Assembly (NCBI RefSeq): GCF_024582675.1
Contig: NZ_CP102084.1
Coordinates: forward strand, 620,001-684,000
DNA length: 64,000 bases
Direction of reading: 5' to 3'
From: Mycoplasma sp. 1018B
GTDB taxonomy: Bacteria > Bacillota_I > Bacilli_A > Mycoplasmatales > Metamycoplasmataceae
The notes beneath the pieces were generated by a model. That model saw only the letters and a program-made list of their open reading frames with translations. It was not told the DNA's origin and did not search any database. Position numbers and translations under genes: made by a program. This document shows, piece by piece, positions 9,007-17,096 of the stretch; the stretch's first letter is position 1, and each line of letters starts with the position of its first letter.

Positions 9007-9309
9007 GTTGTCTCCTTTCGTTCTTAAAGAACATTACTCCATATAAATTTACTCGATTAACCCTCAACAACTCTTTTTGGTGTATCGACAACCTTATATA
9101 TCACTGTAATATTACTTTTCAATTATAAAACAAAGTTATTTTTTTGAATACAAAAAGTAAGTTATTTCTAAATAATTTTTTAATTAATATTTTAGAATTT
9201 AAAAACTTATAATTTATGTATTAAATTTATAGTAAATTGTTTATTTTTTGTACTTTTAAATAGTGTTTCAAATAATATTTAAATTTTATTTATATAAGGA
9301 GATTAGAAA
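9007..9309. other. Divergent intergenic region between rpsJ operon and recA
   Basis: This 303-base gap separates two divergent transcripts and holds no credible gene. On the minus side there is an exact TATAAT (9127 to 9122) and, next to the rpsJ ribosome-binding site, a 13-base palindrome with arms GTTCTT/AAGAAC (9020-9032). On the plus side a TATAAT at 9208-9213 and the AAGGAGATT site before recA are visible. About 110 bases of leader precede rpsJ if the minus -10 box is used. Confidence 0.6.
9122..9127 (-). promoter_or_regulatory. Candidate -10 box of the S10/spc operon
   Basis: A perfect TATAAT reads on the minus strand. No good TTGACA lies 17 bases upstream (the closest is TATTCA), which is common in mollicutes, whose promoters often show only the -10 element. 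Transcription from here would give a leader of about 110 bases ahead of rpsJ. Confidence 0.45.
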
Positions 9310-10326
9310 ATGAATGAAATAAATACAGAAAATAAAAAAAATATAATAAAACAAGAAAATATTGTTGAAACATTAAAAGAAATTACTAAAAAATTTGGTG
9401 ATGAATCGATAAGAATTTTAGGCGAAAATAATTTAAATGAGCATATAGAAATTTTTTCCTCTGGATCTTATTTATTAAATCAAGCTTTAGGTATTGGAGG
9501 ATATCCAAAGGGAAGAATAATTGAAATATTTGGTCCTGAAAGTAGTGGTAAAACTACTCTTTGTTTGCACGCAATAGCGGAAATTCAAAAAAAAGGTGGA
9601 ATAGCAGCTTATATTGATGCTGAACATTCTATGGATCCTATTTATGCGAAAAATTTGGGAGTTAATTTAGACGAATTAATTATAAGTCAACCTGATAATG
9701 GAGAACAAGCCTTGGAAATTGTCGATATTTTAACTAAATCAGGTTCAATTGATTTAATTATTGTTGATAGTGTTGCGGCCTTAGTTCCAGAAACAGAATT
9801 ACAAGGAGATATGCATGAATCTTCTATTGGTTTGCAAGCTAGATTAATGTCCAAAGCATTAAGAAAAATTACAGCTTCATTAAATAAAAATAAAACTACA
9901 GTTATATTTGTAAATCAAATAAGAGAAAAAATTGGTGTATATTTTGGTAATCCTGAAACCACCACTGGTGGTAGAGCTTTAAAATTTTATTCATCAATAA
10001 GATTAGAAGTAAGGAAAAGCACTTCAATTGTTGAGGGTAAAGATATTACTGGTAATGAAATAAAAATTAAAGTAGTGAAAAATAAATTGGCTCCTCCATA
10101 CAAAAGTTTTATAACTGAAATTATTTTTGGCAAAGGAATAGATAGAATATCAGAATTAATTGAATTAGCTTTAGATTGCGATATTTTTGTTCAAAAAGGT
10201 GCATGATATTCATTTGAAGGAAAAAATATTGCTCAAGGTAAAAAAAATTTAAAAGATTTATTAATTAAAAATAAAGATTTTTTTAATGAAATTGAAAAAA
10301 TGATTTTAGAAAAAATACAAAAATAA
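9310..10326 (+). CDS. recA: Recombinase RecA
   Basis: RecA polymerises on single-stranded DNA and catalyses strand exchange in recombination and repair. The Walker [10 protein letters not shown] is at about residue 75. The [18 protein letters not shown] segment, the [13 protein letters not shown] Walker B strand and the L2 region ([28 protein letters not shown]) are all present. Under the mycoplasma code the frame continues through a UGA Trp near the end to 338 residues, a normal length without the long acidic tail seen in some bacteria. A strong AAGGAGATT site lies before the ATG. No LexA gene or SOS-like box was noticed nearby. Confidence 0.97.
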
Positions 10327-10360
10327 AATGAACAATATTTTGTTAATTGTTCATTTTTTA
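10327..10360 (+). terminator. Rho-independent terminator after recA
   Basis: A 10-bp stem (AATGAACAAT / ATTGTTCATT) with a nine-base loop is followed by a T run, immediately after the recA stop. It separates recA from comEA. Confidence 0.8.
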
Positions 10361-10391
10361 TTAAAAAATATAAATAAAGAAAATTTAAAAT

Positions 10392-10910
10392 GTGAAGAAA
10401 AAATACTTTAAATGATTTTTTATGGGGTTATTAGTATCATTTTTTAGTTTATTAGTAAGTTATTTTACATATACACAAAATGATACAAAATTAGTAAATA
10501 AAATAGAGCAATCTAGTGTTACTAATAAAATTAAAATAAAAATTATTGGAGCAGTAGAAAAAGAATATTCTTTATTTGTTAACAAAGGAATTTCTTTAAA
10601 GGAAATAATTAAGCAAATTAAATTAAAAAATAATGCTGATTTAATTCAAATTAATGAAAATATAAAATATTTTTCTGATACCTTAATTAAAATACCTTTT
10701 AAAAGAGAAAATTATACACATTCAAAATTAAATTTAAATCAAATTAAATCAATCGATTATTTAACTAAAATTGGTCTAAATAAAAAAATAGCTAAAAATA
10801 TTTATGAAAAAATTGAAAAAAACGAAATTAAAGAATGAAATGATTTATTACAAATAAAAGGTTTAGGAAAGAAAACGCTAGAAAAAATAAAACAGAATTT
10901 TGTCGTTTAA
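10392..10910 (+). CDS. comEA: ComEA-like DNA-binding competence protein
   Basis: ComEA binds incoming double-stranded DNA at the outer face of the membrane and hands it to the ComEC channel. The protein has an N-terminal membrane anchor (WFFMGLLVSFFSLLVSYFTY). An SLBB-like segment follows (IIGAVEKEYSLFVNKGISL...). The C-terminal double helix-hairpin-helix has KIGLNKKIAKNIYEKIEKN and LLQIKGLGKKTLEKI, a typical nonspecific DNA-binding pair. The start is taken as GTG at 10392, because it adds a positively charged MKKKYFKW before the anchor; the next ATG at 10422 would begin inside the hydrophobic stretch. It is 172 residues and lies directly upstream of comEC, as in the classical comE operon. 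Confidence 0.8.
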
Positions 10911-12207
10911 TAGATTTAAATATATTAATTATTACTTTATTAATAGATTATATTTTTATTTTTTCTTTTGAAATATGATATATATTTATAATTCCAGTAT
11001 TTTGATTGAATTTAATTTTATATAAAAAATCAATCTTTTTATGTGTGATTTCACAAATTTTTATTTTAATAGTAATAATATTGTTTATTAATCAAAATAA
11101 TTTTTTAGAAGAAGGAAATTATAATATCATCTCTACCATTAAAATAAACAAAGATAAATATTTTTTGATTAATTACAATAACTTTAATATTTTAGTTTTT
11201 AAAAATGAACACATTCAAAGAGAACAACTTAGTGTTTTTTCTTTGATTGAAATAGAAGGCAAAATTGAAATTTTTAATAATTCCAATTTTTTTAATTGAA
11301 CTAAAGAACAAAATATTCTTTATATTTTAAAAAATCCAGTTTTAAAAAATGTTATTAGAAGTGAATATAACTTATTTGACAATTTTGTGAATAAATTCAA
11401 TTCTAATTTACCTTATTTTAATAAATATTGAAGTTATTTTCTTTATGGGATAAAAAGTAATAATAACAATTTAAATGAAAACATTACTAATTTGGGTTTA
11501 AATCATTTATTTGTTGTATCTGGTTTTCACTTAGATATCTTGTTTTTAATTATTTCATTATTTAAAACCAAAAATAAAATTATAAATATAATAATTACTT
11601 GTGTGTTTTATTTTTTAATTTTAAATTACATTATTTTATTAAATAATCCTATTTCAGCTTTAAGAGTTTTTATATTTAAAATACTTATTGATAAAAAAAT
11701 ATTTTTTTCAAAAAATATTATATAAGTAAATATTCAATATTAATTTTTTCTATGTTTATAATAATTTTAATTAACTGGAGATGAATTTATAATGTGGGTT
11801 TTTTATTATCATTTAGTAACACTGTATTCTTAATGTTTTTATGAGATTTTTTAAAAAAATACAATATCAACAAAATATTTACATACATTATAATTATGTT
11901 TCTTATTTCAGTTTTAAACTATCCTATTTTAATAATATTAAATAAAAATTTACCTTTTTTTAGTTTTCTATGAACTATTTTATTAGCACCTATAATACAA
12001 TTAATATACATATGTTCATTGTTATTCTTTTGAAGCCAATATTTTTTAAATTTTCTGTTTTATTTACTTGATGAATTATTAATAATAGCAAATAAAATAA
12101 ATATTGTCATTAACATAGAAAATAATATTCAATTCTATTGAATATATTCTGTTTATTTTGTTATTTTAATGTTTTTATATAAATTAAAAATAAAAAACTA
12201 CCTTTAG
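10835..12207 (+). CDS. comEC: ComEC/Rec2-family DNA-uptake channel, interrupted by a frameshift
   Basis: ComEC forms the membrane channel for single-stranded DNA in natural transformation. The first frame (10835-11725, 296 codons) holds several hydrophobic segments and the family motif GLNHLFVVSGFHLDILF, then NPISALRVFIFKI, and stops at 11723. The second frame (from about 11695 to the TAG at 12205) continues the family with YNVGFLLSFSNTVFLMF and more membrane helices. The two frames join by a -1 shift at an A7 run (11693-11699), giving about 457 residues. The gene could be a pseudogene, phase-variable, recoded, or carry a sequencing error. The ATG at 10835 overlaps comEA by 76 bases; a TTG at 11006 is the alternative start. 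Confidence 0.72.
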
Positions 12208-12217
12208 GTAGTTTTTT
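12192..12217. terminator. Bidirectional terminator between comEC and tRNA-Arg
   Basis: AAAAAACTACC, loop TTTA, GGTAGTTTTTT form a strong symmetrical hairpin with A and T runs on both sides. It can end comEC on the plus strand and the tRNA-Cys/tRNA-Arg transcript on the minus strand. The comEC stop TAG (12205-12207) spans the loop/stem border. Confidence 0.85.
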
Positions 12218-12222
12218 ATATA

Positions 12223-12299
12223 TGGCGATCCCAAGAAGAGTCGAACTCCTAACCTTTTGGGCCGTAACCAAACGCTCTGTCCAATTGAGCTATGGGATC
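12223..12299 (-). tRNA. tRNA-Arg (anticodon ACG)
   Basis: The cloverleaf folds with acceptor GATCCCA/TGGGATC, D arm GCTCAATTGGACAGAGC, anticodon stem TTTGG/CCAAA with loop TTACGGC, and T arm AGGAGTTCGACTCTT. The CCA end is encoded. ACG is expected to be edited to ICG to read CGN codons. It follows tRNA-Cys by one base on the same strand. Confidence 0.93.
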
Positions 12300-12300
12300 A

Positions 12301-12377
12301 TGGAGGCACCAACGGGACTCGAACCCGTACATCAAAGTTTTGCAGACTCTTGCCTTGGCCAATTTGGCTATGGTGCC
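12301..12377 (-). tRNA. tRNA-Cys (anticodon GCA)
   Basis: Acceptor GGCACCA pairs with TGGTGCC. The anticodon stem AGAGT/ACTTT encloses loop CTGCAAA, and the T arm is ACGGGTTCGAGTCCCGT. CCA is encoded. Two TATAAT boxes lie just upstream on the minus strand (12401 to 12396 and 12394 to 12389), so this is probably the first gene of a two-tRNA transcript. Confidence 0.93.
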
Positions 12378-12493
12378 ACAGCAAGTTAATTATACATTAT
12401 AACCATTATTTCTGCAAATTACATTATTATTATAACACACTAGTAAATAAAATATTTATTTTTATTTTTTAAAAAATAAATTAAAATATTTTT

Positions 12494-12570
12494 AGCAATA
12501 CATGTAGACAGCAACAGTGAAAACTTAATTGGTTGCCAAGTGTATATCTTAAATTTGTATTGCTTTTATT
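12494..12570 (+). promoter_or_regulatory. L10 leader RNA upstream of rplJ-rplL
   Basis: Between the tRNAs and rplJ a long hairpin is closed by AGCAATAC (12494-12501) and GTATTGCT (12557-12564), followed by TTTTATT. Inside lies GACAGCAAC...GGTTGCC with bulged purines (AGTGAAAACTT), matching the layout of the Firmicutes L10 leader, a kink-turn element bound by the L10-(L12)4 complex. In that family, excess L10 complex represses rplJL. The T run after the closing stem suggests control by transcription attenuation here; that is inference. Confidence 0.75.
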
Positions 12571-12589
12571 ATAGTCGGAAAGGAGAAAA

Positions 12590-13096
12590 ATGCATTTAGC
12601 AAAAGAATCTGCTTTCAAATTAGCTAAAAAAGAAATTGTTAAAGAAATAACAACTAATTTAAATAACGCTAAATCTTTAGTAGTTGCCGAATATCGTGGA
12701 TTAAGCGTAAGTGAATTAACAAAGTTGCGTGTTTTAGCTAAAAAAAGTGGCGTTGAGATCAAAGTTTATAAAAATCGTTTATTCAAATTGGCTGCTTCTG
12801 GAGCAAATTTTGAAGAATTAAATGATCATTTAGTTGGACCAAATATATTTGCTTTCAGCAATAGTGATGATTTAGCTGCTTTCAAATTATTTGCTGCTTT
12901 TAGTAAAGAACATAAACTATTAGTTCCTAAAGCTGGTATATTTGAAAATAAAGTTATTGACGCAGCAGGCGTTTCATATGTATCTTCATTACCAAATTAT
13001 GAAGAAGCACTTACAATACTTGCTCGCTCACTTATCACACCATTACAACAAGTTTCATTATCACTTAAATTAATCAGTGAACAAAAAGAACAATAA
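12590..13096 (+). CDS. rplJ: 50S ribosomal protein L10
   Basis: L10 (P0) anchors the L12 stalk to 23S rRNA. AKSLVVAEYRGLSVSELTKLRV, the SGVEIKVYKNRLFKLA segment and the GPNIFAFSNSDDLAAFK block are diagnostic; the C-terminal helix (LARSLITPLQQVSLSLKLI) binds L12 dimers. It is 168 residues, with a strong AAGGAG site. It is cotranscribed with rplL 19 bases downstream and preceded by its own leader. Confidence 0.97.
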   Translation: MHLAKESAFKLAKKEIVKEITTNLNNAKSLVVAEYRGLSVSELTKLRVLAKKSGVEIKVYKNRLFKLAASGANFEELNDHLVGPNIFAFSNSDDLAAFKLFAAFSKEHKLLVPKAGIFENKVIDAAGVSYVSSLPNYEEALTILARSLITPLQQVSLSLKLISEQKEQ

Positions 13097-13115
13097 ACGA
13101 AAGGATAAATAAGTT

Positions 13116-13484
13116 ATGGCTAAATTAGAAAAACAAACATTTATTGAAGCTTTAAAAGAAATGTCAATTAAAGAAGTTATGGAATTAGTTGAAGCAATGA
13201 AAGAAGAATTTGGTATCGATCCTTCTGCAGTTGCTGTGACAGCCGCTCCTGCAGCAGCAGAAGCTGAAGAAAAATCATCAGTATCTGTTGTTATTGTTGC
13301 GGACAATGGTAAAAAATTACCAATTGTTAAAGCTGTTAAAGAATTATTAAATATTCCATTAATGGATGCAAGTAAATTAGTTTCAGCTTTACCAGCAGTT
13401 GTTAAAGAAAACATTGCTCCAGCTGAAGCTGAAAATATTAAAGCTAAATTAGTTGAAGCTGGTGCTTCAGTAGATATTAAATAA
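13116..13484 (+). CDS. rplL: 50S ribosomal protein L7/L12
   Basis: L12 is the flexible stalk protein that recruits GTPase translation factors. The N-terminal dimerisation helix (FIEALKEMSIKEVMELVEAMKEEFG), an alanine-rich hinge and the conserved C-terminal domain (GKKLPIVKAVKELLNIPLMDASKLV, ending EAGASVDIK) are present. The hinge is short. The length is 122 residues. A terminator follows. Confidence 0.98.
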   Translation: MAKLEKQTFIEALKEMSIKEVMELVEAMKEEFGIDPSAVAVTAAPAAAEAEEKSSVSVVIVADNGKKLPIVKAVKELLNIPLMDASKLVSALPAVVKENIAPAEAENIKAKLVEAGASVDIK

Positions 13485-13508
13485 TTAATTTACATAATAT
13501 TACATATT

Positions 13509-13536
13509 AAAAAAATGCCACTTGGCATTTTTTTAA
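13509..13536 (+). terminator. Terminator after rplL
   Basis: AAAAAAATGCCA, loop CT, TGGCATTTTTTT forms a perfect stem with a T tail directly after the rplJ-rplL stop. Confidence 0.85.
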
Positions 13537-13766
13537 TATGTGCTGTCGTATACAATTCATTAAAAATTAATATTTTAGTAACATATTTATTTCTTTGGTT
13601 TCATTATATATATTAAAATTTTCAAATCAAATGATCTATTCTTTTTTACATTTTTTAAAGTAACAAATATTAGTGATATTATTAAATTAATTTATGATTC
13701 AATTTGTTATTTAATTTTTTTATTTTTTTAATCAATGGCGTTAAAGTTAATAATAATTATTATTAT
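13537..13766. other. AT-rich gap, no gene seen
   Basis: This 230-base region lies between the rplL terminator and the tRNA-Ser terminator. Only short open stretches without start codons or recognisable protein similarity occur in any frame, and no structured RNA was apparent. Confidence 0.5.
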
Positions 13767-13809
13767 AAAATTGACACATTTTACAATTCTTTAAAAATGT
13801 GTCAATTTT
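13767..13809 (-). terminator. Strong hairpin terminator after tRNA-Ser
   Basis: A perfect 16-bp stem (AAAATTGACACATTTT / AAAATGTGTCAATTTT) with an 11-base loop lies just downstream of tRNA-Ser on the minus strand and ends in a T run. Confidence 0.8.
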
Positions 13810-13821
13810 ATAAATTTTATA

Positions 13822-13911
13822 TGGCCGATGGTAAGGGATTTGAACCCTTGAACGTTTTACAACGTTAACGGTTTTCGAGACCGCCCTTTTCAACCGCTCA
13901 AGCAACCACCG
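13822..13911 (-). tRNA. tRNA-Ser (anticodon CGA)
   Basis: This is a class II tRNA with a long variable arm (AACGTTGTAAAACGTT). Acceptor CGGTGGT pairs with ACCATCG. The anticodon stem GCGGT/ACCGT encloses CTCGAAA, and the T arm is AAGGGTTCAAATCCCTT with encoded CCA. It reads the rare codon UCG. Confidence 0.93.
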
Positions 13912-13922
13912 TTAATAAAAAT

Positions 13923-13951
13923 ATTATATTGCATTATTTAGACTAATACAA
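13923..13951 (-). promoter_or_regulatory. Promoter of tRNA-Ser
   Basis: TTGTAT (13951 to 13946), a 17-base spacer and a perfect TATAAT (13928 to 13923) lie directly upstream of tRNA-Ser on the minus strand, about 12 bases from its 5' end. This is one of the clearest sigma-A promoters in the window. Confidence 0.65.
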
Positions 13952-14015
13952 ATATAAGAATAAAAAAAGAAATAAATTAATATAATATAATAATTAAATA
14001 TTAGAAAGGAACATA

Positions 14016-14582
14016 ATGGAAACTAATCCTTCTACCACACAAAATATTGGCAATATTCTCAGCGGAGCAGGCACTTGAATTATTTTAGGTGTAGTTGTTG
14101 TCATTATCATCATATTTCTTATTTATTCTTCAATTAAAAACAAAATGAAAAAGAATAAAATGAAAAAAGATAAAATCGAATTTGAAAATAGAGCATCATA
14201 TTTTAAAAAAATATACTTAGCTAAATTAAAAGTATTAATTGATAAAAATAATCAATTAATACAAGAATTTGAACCTTCAATTGGTGAATATAAAATGGGT
14301 CAAATAGTTGATGTAGCACATAAATTTTTAAATACATTTGCTTCAGATAAAAATTTTAAAGAATATATTGTTAATGCAGATAGTCAAAATGATTTACTAA
14401 GTTTATATATTCAATTAAGAGATACAAGAAGTAATTTATGAAATAAAAAAATTGAAAATGTTTTGCAAAGAATAAATCAATTAATTGAAACAAATTTTAT
14501 TGATAATACATCAAATGAATATCAAGAAGCATTGACAGAAATTAATTTATTTTATACTATGGAGCTTCAAAAAAATGAATAA
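14016..14582 (+). CDS. Single-pass membrane protein of unknown function
   Basis: I do not recognise this 188-residue protein. After a short N-terminus it has one hydrophobic helix (WIILGVVVVIIIIFLIYSS, about residues 25-44), then a lysine-rich stretch and a largely helical, charged cytoplasmic-looking domain with conserved-looking LYIQLRDTRSNLWNKKIENV. A GAAAGGAAC site precedes the ATG and several -10-like TATAAT boxes lie upstream. Its last eight bases overlap the start of pgsA, so the two are cotranscribed and probably translationally coupled. A role linked to the membrane is all that can be inferred. Confidence 0.75.
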
Positions 14583-15210
14583 AAATCACGATAAAAAAAT
14601 ATATTATAATCTTCCTAATATTTTAACTTTAATAAGATTATTATTAGCAATTCCTTTATTTATTATTTTAGTTATGACTTTTTTTCTTCAAATTTATCAA
14701 TCTAAAATTTTAACTACTGTTTTTACTATTTTATTCATGGTTATTTATTTAATTGCAATGACTACAGATTATTTTGATGGTAAATATGCTCGTAAATATC
14801 ATTTAGTTTCTAATTTTGGTAAATTATGAGATCCCGTTGCTGATAAAATCATCACTACTTTGGCTTTTATTTATGGCATTGTAATGAAAGAATGAATTAT
14901 TGCATTTATTTTTTCTTTATTTTTAATAAGAGATTCTTTTGTGGCGGCCTTAAGAGTAGAAATGAGTAAAAATAAAATTGATGTTGCAGCCATTAAAACA
15001 GCCAAATGAAAAACTTTTTTAATTACTATTGGTATTATTATTATTTTAATATTTATTATTTTTAGTACTTGATTTAATGTTTTAGACCAAATTTGAATTA
15101 AATTTATTATTAATATTCCTTTAATTTGTGCTGCCATTCTTGCTTGAATTAGTGCATTACAATATTACAAAAAAGCACAACCTTATATTAAATTTGCAAA
15201 TAAAAAATAG
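14575..15210 (+). CDS. pgsA: CDP-diacylglycerol-glycerol-3-phosphate 3-phosphatidyltransferase
   Basis: PgsA makes phosphatidylglycerol phosphate from CDP-diacylglycerol and glycerol-3-phosphate, the committed step to phosphatidylglycerol and cardiolipin. The CDP-alcohol phosphotransferase motif is intact: TDYFDGKYAR, then GKLWDPVADK, giving all conserved Asp residues. Several membrane helices flank it and the N-terminus NLPNILTLIRLLLAIPLF is typical. It has 211 residues with many UGA Trp codons. It overlaps the preceding membrane protein gene by eight bases. Confidence 0.92.
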
Positions 15211-15238
15211 TATTTTTATAATACTATTTTTTATTTTT

Positions 15239-15240
<2 letters not shown>
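15202..15240. terminator. Bidirectional terminator between pgsA and gapA
   Basis: AAAAAATAGTATT / AATACTATTTTTT with a TTTAT loop lies between the convergent pgsA and gapA. T runs on both strands let it serve both; the pgsA stop is in the stem. Confidence 0.8.
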
Positions 15241-16243
<1,003 letters not shown>

Positions 16244-16373
16244 AATATTATTTCCTTTATATTCAATTAAAATATTTTGTATTCATTTTAATTATAAAAT
16301 AAATCAAAAAATAAATATTATTAAATTAATTTCTATTTAAATAAATATTTTTTAAAAATTATTTTTTTCATAG

Positions 16374-16379
16374 TATAAT
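16374..16379 (+). promoter_or_regulatory. Candidate -10 box of the tRNA-Tyr/tRNA-Gln transcript
   Basis: TATAAT lies 13-18 bases before the 5' end of tRNA-Tyr. No good -35 element is seen. Confidence 0.5.
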
Positions 16380-16391
16380 ATTAATGCTTAT

Positions 16392-16475
16392 GGAGGGGTA
16401 GCGAAGCGGCCAAACGCGGGTGGCTGTAACCCACTTCCTCACGGTTCGGGGGTTCGAATCCCTCCCCCTCCACCA
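16392..16475 (+). tRNA. tRNA-Tyr (anticodon GTA)
   Basis: This is a class II tRNA with a long variable loop. Acceptor GGAGGGG pairs with CCCCTCC, the anticodon stem is GGTGG/CCACT with loop CTGTAAC, and the T arm is CGGGGGTTCGAATCCCTCC. CCA is encoded. It is followed three bases later by tRNA-Gln. Confidence 0.93.
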
Positions 16476-16478
16476 TAT

Positions 16479-16553
16479 TGCCCCATAGCCAAGCGGTAAG
16501 GCAACGGGTTTTGGTTCCGTCATGCGTTAGTTCGAATCTAACTGGGGCAGCCA
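16479..16553 (+). tRNA. tRNA-Gln (anticodon TTG)
   Basis: Acceptor TGCCCCA pairs with TGGGGCA, the anticodon stem ACGGG/TCCGT encloses TTTTGGT, and the T arm is GTTAGTTCGAATCTAAC. CCA is encoded. In mollicutes Gln-tRNA is commonly made through the Glu-tRNA amidotransferase route, which this window does not show. Confidence 0.93.
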
Positions 16554-16568
16554 TATCATAATTAAATG

Positions 16569-16600
16569 AAAAAACGTTTATCGTTTTTTTTTTTTTTTTT
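16569..16600 (+). terminator. Terminator with a 17-T run after tRNA-Gln
   Basis: AAAAAACG, loop TTTAT, CGTTTTTT form the hairpin; the T tract (16584-16600) is 17 bases long. Homopolymers of this length are prone to length variation. Confidence 0.75.
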
Positions 16601-16622
16601 GATATTTAAAAATTTTTAAAAT

Positions 16623-16665
16623 AAAAAACACAACTTGTTAAATTATTTATTAAGTTGTGTTTTTT
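16623..16665 (-). terminator. Terminator of the tmRNA gene
   Basis: A perfect 14-bp stem (AAAAAACACAACTT / AAGTTGTGTTTTTT) lies just downstream of the tmRNA 3' end on the minus strand and ends in a T run. Confidence 0.8.
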
Positions 16666-16679
16666 ATTTTAAAAACATA

Positions 16680-17055
16680 TGGTGGAGATGACGGGAGTTG
16701 AACCCGTGTCCATAATAAAAACTTAAAACTCACTTTTTACAGTTTATTTCTTTTTAAATAATTACTTGTTTTAAAAAAGAAAACAAAATAACGAGTAATG
16801 AAATTAAATCAATTTCAAACTTCACCTTTTTAGCCAACTTAGAAGATTCAAGGTTAAAATCTTATAAGCCACTTGTAGCTTTTAACTAAGCAAATACAAG
16901 ATTTGATTGCATTGCACTTTGTGCAACTAATAAATTTTGAACATTAAGTTCTTTAACTTTTTTATCTTTTGCGATTATAAAGCCTAGAAGTATTATAGTC
17001 TACCACACTACTGATGAATAATAAACTTTTAATATGTCGAAGCCTTTTCATCCCC
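16680..17055 (-). ncRNA. ssrA: tmRNA (transfer-messenger RNA)
   Basis: tmRNA rescues stalled ribosomes and tags the truncated proteins for proteolysis. The 5' end GGGGATGAAAAGGCTTCGAC and the 3' end with the T-arm GGACACGGGTTCAACTCCCG and CATCTCCACCA form the Ala-tRNA-like domain; 5' GGGGATG pairs with 3' CATCTCC with one G-U pair. The tag reading frame runs 16972 to 16886. It starts at a GCA codon (AKDKKVKELNV...), continues through ...LLVAQSAMQ and ends SNLVFA before TAG, 28 codons including the first GCA. A hydrophobic -FA end is typical of mycoplasma tags. The RNA is 376 bases and divergent from the next gene. Confidence 0.95.
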
Positions 17056-17096
17056 TTTTTTAATTCTTTTTTATTTAATTTTATTATACTTTTATT

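Noticed and set aside
9020-9032. The rpsJ-leader palindrome as a terminator
   Set aside because: The loop is a single base and no T run follows in the transcribed strand, so an RNA terminator is not credible; a DNA or RNA regulatory site remains possible.
12257-12472. A 71-codon plus-strand frame across the tRNA-Arg and tRNA-Cys genes
   Set aside because: It is the complement of two tRNA genes and has no coding features.
13537-13766. Possible small gene or pseudogene between rplL and tRNA-Ser
   Set aside because: Only short frames without start codons or similarity; no structured RNA could be supported.
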